The translations under genes and the position numbers were made by a program. Under the pieces are notes generated by a model, which worked only from the letters and a program-made list of their open reading frames with translations, was not told the origin of the DNA and did not search any database. Source: Stichopus chloronotus (taxonomy: Eukaryota; Echinodermata; Holothuroidea; Aspidochirotida; Stichopodidae). From it: a stretch of DNA of 64,000 bases. Below are positions 63,100-64,000 of the stretch, piece after piece (positions within the stretch are counted from its first letter, which is position 1; the number at the start of each line of letters is the position of its first letter). The stretch lies in the NCBI GenBank assembly GCA_021234535.1, contig CM037845.1, forward strand, positions 1,764,501 through 1,828,500, read 5' to 3'.

Positions 63100-63486
63100 G
63101 ACATATAGTACATGATGTCAGTGCACTAACCGAGGCTGTCAATGATTTGGAGAAAGGCAGCGTCTTCCATCCGTCTGGATCTTTGTCATTCCACTGGAAA
63201 ACATGATTGTACTTATCACTAAGTGACTTGACTGCAGCCAGAGGAGCAGCTGAACTATTAATCCTATCGGAAATGTCCGTTATTGTGTTTTGGGACGAGT
63301 TCCTATTGGATGTAACCTCTGCAAGAAAGTCTTTTTGCACTGCCAGAGTCATTACAGCTGGCTTCTCTTGGCCATTTTCTTTAATTGTTAAAAAATGAGG
63401 TTGACTTTGGTATGGCACAGTATGGTGACACATGTCATGCCCTGTGGAGTTCCCTTCCAGGACTTGTCTGTTGGTCAAATGACTGA
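31093..63486 (-). CDS. UST: Uronyl 2-sulfotransferase (2-O-sulfotransferase family), 5' end beyond window
   Basis: On minus, join of 63486-63131, 53114-52968, 46970-46891, 42918-42765, 36038-35941, 32181-32024 and 31250-31093; 383 residues visible, phases consistent, stop at 31095-31093. UST is a Golgi type II enzyme that moves sulfate from PAPS to the 2-O position of uronic acid in dermatan/chondroitin sulfate. Seen: a stem with three N-glycosylation sequons; 5'-phosphosulfate loop NRVGKCGSRS (127-136); putative catalytic His187 in RHLHYVNF; 3'-phosphate motif YINIIREPIPRMVS; IPFFCG; WALHRA; GILEE; C-terminal YEYQFYEYIRAR. GKCGSRS and the C-terminus fit UST better than heparan sulfate 2-O-sulfotransferase (PKTAST type). 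The membrane anchor exon is not in the window. Compared with human UST the extreme C-terminus is shorter. Confidence 0.93.
31251..32023 (-). other. UST intron
   Basis: GTAAGT donor and TTTCAG acceptor on minus. No feature recognised. Confidence 0.8.
32024..32181 (-). CDS. UST: UST exon: WALHRA..GILEE segment
   Basis: Phase 2 in, phase 1 out; donor GTAAGT. Encodes SSRWALHRAISNVEKHFLVV then GILEEYELTLQVLERMLPGYF, a close match to human UST (WALERAKLNVNENFLLVGIL). Confidence 0.95.
32560..32990. repeat. DR1-type dispersed repeat array, copy 2
   Basis: Three units of about 130 bp with TGACCCCAAATKACCTTTSACC and CACCAAAAACAATAG cores, plus CTTGAGATATCATGTTTACA linkers. Confidence 0.85.
33640..34300. 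repeat. DR1-type dispersed repeat array, copy 3
   Basis: Four units of about 140 bp. TGACCTTTGACCT, the complement of a DR1 element, is intact at 33708, 33854 and 33997; the fourth unit has TGACCATTGACCT. It ends in a CA run at 34276-34291 and GGCAAGGAATCAAAA. Confidence 0.9.
35941..36038 (-). CDS. UST: UST exon: ECV..IPFFCG segment
   Basis: Phase 0 in, phase 2 out; donor GTGAGT. Encodes TVDECVQKQHRDCTGHKSFY then IIPFFCGNSRYC, matching human UST NECILENYPEC..IIPYFCG. Cys positions are conserved. Confidence 0.95.
37660..38270. repeat. DR1-type dispersed repeat array, copy 4
   Basis: Four units of about 140 bp; TGACCTTTGACCC at 38064. The right end has CACATACATACACCCACATA and GATTTCTTGCCTGCCTTCGG with the complement GGCAAGGAATC, a small terminal hairpin. 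Confidence 0.85.
39255..39458. mobile_element. 204-bp element with inverted ends (possible MITE)
   Basis: CTACAATCTTGGACAAAA at 39255-39272 has a perfect reverse complement at 39441-39458, and the pairing continues inward with TTGGGACAC/GTGTCCCAA. No clear target duplication. A Tc1/mariner-like origin is possible but unproven. Confidence 0.6.
40011..40364 (-). mobile_element. TTAA-flanked 346-bp MITE, copy 2
   Basis: Element 40015-40360 between TTAA at 40011-40014 and 40361-40364, with the same inverted ends as copy 1 at 3362 but opposite orientation. Length is exactly 346 bp in both, so neither has gained or lost net bases. Confidence 0.87.
40985..41092 (-). mobile_element. MITE fragment of the 346-bp family
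   Basis: CATTCTGTGTCCACAAATAT..GGTTTCAAAAATATG and the end ACCCTATTTCCCTTT match the right part of copy 2. The left part is missing. Confidence 0.7.
41125..41310. repeat. DR1-type dispersed repeat, diverged copy
   Basis: TTGACTTCTGTTGACCTCAAATGACTTGGGACTTC and following GATGACCTTTGAACCC show a worn relative of the array units. Confidence 0.6.
42560..42705. mobile_element. Possible hAT-like element end
   Basis: On minus it begins CAGGGCTGGGGCGATTACAT, resembling hAT ends (CAGGGnTnGG), followed by GATTAC-rich sequence. No opposite end was found. Confidence 0.4.
42765..42918 (-). CDS. UST: UST exon: 3'-PSB segment
   Basis: Phase 2 in, phase 0 out; donor GTAAGA. Encodes HNASEVVYINIIREPIPRMV then SQYYYARFGD. 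The Arg of IREP and Ser of RMVS fit the 3'-phosphate-binding residues of PAPS sulfotransferases; human UST has NIIRDPVNRFLSNYFFRRFGD. One sequon (NAS). Confidence 0.96.
43870..44950 (-). mobile_element. DIRS-like retroelement fragment, gag-like part
   Basis: The GC-rich block stands out from AT-rich surroundings. On minus, interrupted frames read YLRKSTKEDWYQADLDAKAG, LKFTSVFCLVAEALRVAH and then PNLFNGQFLNKLVEEVKRHE, a pattern I associate with the gag-like ORF of animal DIRS elements. Stops and frameshifts break it. Confidence 0.6.
45050..45290. repeat. DR1-type dispersed repeat, copy 6
   Basis: TGACCTTTGACCA at 45081, CACCAAAAACAAT, a CA microsatellite at 45206-45232 and terminal ATTCCTTGCCTGCCTTCCGC. 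Confidence 0.8.
46891..46970 (-). CDS. UST: UST exon: RHLHY segment
   Basis: Phase 0 in, phase 2 out; acceptor CACTTTGCAG, donor GTGAGT. Encodes PPYMFQRHLHYVNFK; human UST has QPYLFTRHVHFLNF. The first His of RHLH aligns with the proposed catalytic base of 2-O-sulfotransferases. Confidence 0.95.
47755..48740. repeat. Diverged tandem array, unit about 125-170 bp
   Basis: The core AAAATGGGCCATAGGGTCCA, preceded by GCAGAATTTC and followed by GACCTTGGACCAA, recurs near 47777, 47900, 48034, 48183, 48355, 48491 and 48641. Spacing is irregular, so the array is old. Confidence 0.75.
49158..49335. mobile_element. Small MITE-like element with inverted ends
   Basis: Left end ATTCACAAGTGACTATACTT then ACCCCT is the imperfect reverse complement of right end AGGGGTAAGTATATGTCTAC then GCTGTGAAT. 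Solo copies of the right end occur near 35295, 35800, 45002 and 54565. Confidence 0.55.
50390..50900. repeat. DR1-type dispersed repeat array, copy 7
   Basis: Three units; intact TGACCTTTGACCT at 50693. Right end is a CACACACATACACATA-rich microsatellite (50826-50895). Confidence 0.83.
52968..53114 (-). CDS. UST: UST exon: PAPS 5'-phosphosulfate loop
   Basis: Phase 0 at both ends, 49 codons; acceptor TTTTTCACAG, donor GTGAGT. Encodes KMERVIFNRVGKCGSRSMIN; GKCGSRS matches the human UST loop GKCGSRT exactly but for the last residue. Confidence 0.96.
55369..55640 (-). mobile_element. MITE fragment of the 346-bp family
   Basis: GATGCATCA-type interior (AAGACGCATCACTTGAAATT, TTTGGGTGAACAAA, CATTCTATGTCCATAAATAC) in the same order as copy 2. 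Terminal repeats are lost. Confidence 0.7.
56408..57182. mobile_element. 775-bp non-autonomous DNA transposon, hAT-like
   Basis: Ends CAGGGATGA and TCATCCCTG are inverted, with TCACT directly repeated at 56403-56407 and 57183-57187. Both subterminal regions carry copies of GACGACCAAA/GACAACCAAATTTTT in both orientations. No transposase seen. Confidence 0.7.
58467..59580 (-). mobile_element. DIRS-like element fragment, tyrosine recombinase part
   Basis: On minus, broken frames show LIPDPSLVPKN, CPVRALKWYLKR, LRKLQRLFI, then DTISRCLVDLVTLHV and finally HSSWGVPIDNI..AWKTP, the pattern of the DIRS tyrosine recombinase C-terminal half. Upstream LVQDLLKLLIDAPFLIRDRP resembles the RNase H to recombinase bridge. 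Frameshifted and inactive. Confidence 0.75.
59600..60190 (-). mobile_element. DIRS-like element fragment, gag N-terminal-like part
   Basis: On minus, before the recombinase part, CPKCRSCSGIEPCEICIDF..W suggests a Cys-rich N-terminus, followed by an acidic then basic RKKKRSLPSSKGKALKKK stretch. If correct, the middle of the element (rest of gag, RT, RNase H) has been deleted between here and 59580. Confidence 0.45.
61500..61798 (-). mobile_element. MITE fragment of the 346-bp family with one end
   Basis: Interior matches copy 2 (AATAAACATCTGC..AAGCTTCATCTCC, ATTATGCATGTGATGAG) and it ends CTAATTTCCCT followed by TTAA at 61795. The left terminal repeat is not recognisable. Confidence 0.8.
61977..62019 (+). 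promoter_or_regulatory. Cluster of AGGTCA-like half-sites
   Basis: AGGTCA at 61977, 61986 and 61994, then TGGTCA at 62004 and GGGTCA at 62014, all in one direction. Spacers of three and two bases make DR3- and DR2-like nuclear receptor sites. Function is not shown. Confidence 0.4.
62205..62440. repeat. DR1-type dispersed repeat, copy 8
   Basis: TGACCTTTGACCT at 62235, CACCAAATACAGTAGGG, CA microsatellite at 62367-62386 and a worn end. Confidence 0.8.
62474..62619. mobile_element. 146-bp MITE, hAT-like
   Basis: CCAGTGTTGTAG at 62474-62485 and its exact reverse complement at 62608-62619. The 8-bp flanks CGTATAAA and TGTATACA agree at six of eight positions, as an old 8-bp target duplication would. 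Confidence 0.7.
62968..63110. repeat. CAGA microsatellite within a 64-bp duplication
   Basis: AAATGGATGTATGT..ATAAGTGCATG followed by CAGA repeats occurs twice, 64 bp apart; the second CAGA tract is longer. Confidence 0.85.
63131..63486 (-). CDS. UST: UST exon: lumenal stem region
   Basis: Acceptor GGTTTGCAG on minus, donor GTTAGT; phase 1 in, phase 0 out. Encodes 119 residues with sequons NST, NSS and NSS, no membrane segment, ending WKTLPFSKSLTAS just before the catalytic domain, where human UST has KVLPFPSQ. The incoming phase 1 means at least one more coding exon lies to the right of the window. Confidence 0.85.
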
Positions 63487-64000
63487 CTGCAAACCAAAAG
63501 CAAAAGAGAACAGATAAGAGGAGGATTATTAATTATTACATAGTACTTGACACTGACGATTACAATTACCTGCACATGAGCATTGTAACTGACAGTTACG
63601 TATTCAAAGACAACATTTAGTTTTCCATTGAGAAAAACTTACTGTGACCACACTGTAAAGATTTCTGGAGTTTACCATGTTTAATCAATTTAGCAAACAT
63701 GCTGTAAAACATCTCACCCTGTTAACACCCCCATCTTCTTAAATCTTCTCTTTGTCTCTCCCTTCCCCCCCCCCCCCCCCATCCCGTTCCAAATGAAAAA
63801 GTTAAGTCTATTCCATATCAAAAATTGAGTAGCCTCCTTAGGCAAACCAAAAGGCCTTGTGGGGGATGGCAAGAGAGGCCAGATAGAGAATGTCAAGAGG
63901 CCTGGTGAAGGAAGGAGTGAGGAGCCTGGGGAAGGATGTCACGAAAAATCCAGGGGAGGATGGTGGGAGAGGCCCTGGTAGAGACACCGCCCTGTGGAAA
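63487..64000 (-). other. UST intron (partial, right edge)
   Basis: AT-rich with a C-run at 63767-63780 and a purine-rich, GGGGGATGGC-like tail near 63850-64000. I see no membrane-anchor exon. Confidence 0.75.

Larger units (their letters stand above)
53115..63130 (-). other. UST intron (10 kb)
   Basis: Includes a partial 346-family MITE (55369-55640), a 775-bp hAT-like element (56408-57182), a DIRS-like fragment (58467-60190), a second MITE fragment (61500-61798), an AGGTCA cluster (61977-62019), a DR1-type copy (62205-62440), a 146-bp MITE (62474-62619) and CAGA microsatellites near 63000-63110. Several short open frames have no recognisable product. Confidence 0.8.

Noticed and set aside
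62858..63130. Continuation of the UST stem exon frame to the left
   Set aside because: Beyond 63131 it runs into CAGA microsatellite (Cys/Leu/Ser repeats). A GTTAGT donor at 63130 and the join to the next exon fit the family much better.
31093..63486. Heparan sulfate 2-O-sulfotransferase (HS2ST) identity for the sulfotransferase gene
   Set aside because: Same superfamily, but the GKCGSRS loop, RHLHYVNF and the YEYQFYEY C-terminus match UST, while HS2ST has PKTAST and GHVSYLDF. Linkage to PPIL4 also supports UST.

Overview
The window is eukaryotic nuclear DNA: AT-rich, intron-rich, full of decayed transposons and simple repeats. It carries three genes whose spliced products match animal proteins along most of their visible length: afadin (AFDN), peptidylprolyl isomerase-like 4 (PPIL4) and a uronyl 2-sulfotransferase (UST). 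Their sequence relationships and the DIRS-type tyrosine-recombinase retroelement debris suggest an invertebrate deuterostome. An echinoderm, perhaps a sea cucumber, is my best guess, but the sequence read alone does not prove it. All exon coordinates come from reading frame, splice phase, GT/GC-AG signals and homology; there is no transcript evidence.

Layout. (1) 1-9810, plus strand: the last eight exons of afadin (1181 visible residues: Pro-rich linker, PDZ domain split over four exons, long Pro/Gln/Arg-rich tail in a 2.7-kb terminal exon). The gene runs off the left edge. Its introns hold three different tandem arrays: a 112-bp array that copies a 3' splice site, a 42-bp minisatellite of about 26 units, and a 27-bp array studded with GTAAGT. 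(2) 9811-12206: afadin 3' UTR/intergenic DNA and the PPIL4 promoter region. (3) 12207-28674, plus strand: complete PPIL4 in 13 coding exons (623 residues: cyclophilin-like domain, RRM, RS/RD-rich tail). Intron 1 holds a decayed non-LTR retrotransposon. Two introns appear to be GC-AG, and the exon 8 donor has been copied by a tandem repeat. (4) About 29060-64000, minus strand: UST, convergent with PPIL4, seven coding exons seen (383 residues); the first exon(s) with the membrane anchor lie beyond the right edge. Its introns are very large and hold most of the mobile DNA: repeat arrays with nuclear-receptor DR1-like sites, a TTAA-flanked 346-bp MITE family, hAT-like elements with terminal inverted repeats, and two fragments of a DIRS-like retroelement.

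How the genes relate: afadin is an adherens-junction scaffold, PPIL4 a nuclear spliceosome-associated protein and UST a Golgi glycosaminoglycan sulfotransferase. They share no pathway. Their clustering is of evolutionary interest because the human orthologues all map to 6q25-q27, so this looks like an old linkage group. I found no tRNA, rRNA or other confident RNA gene. The most unusual signals are tandem duplications that have captured splice sites in two different genes.
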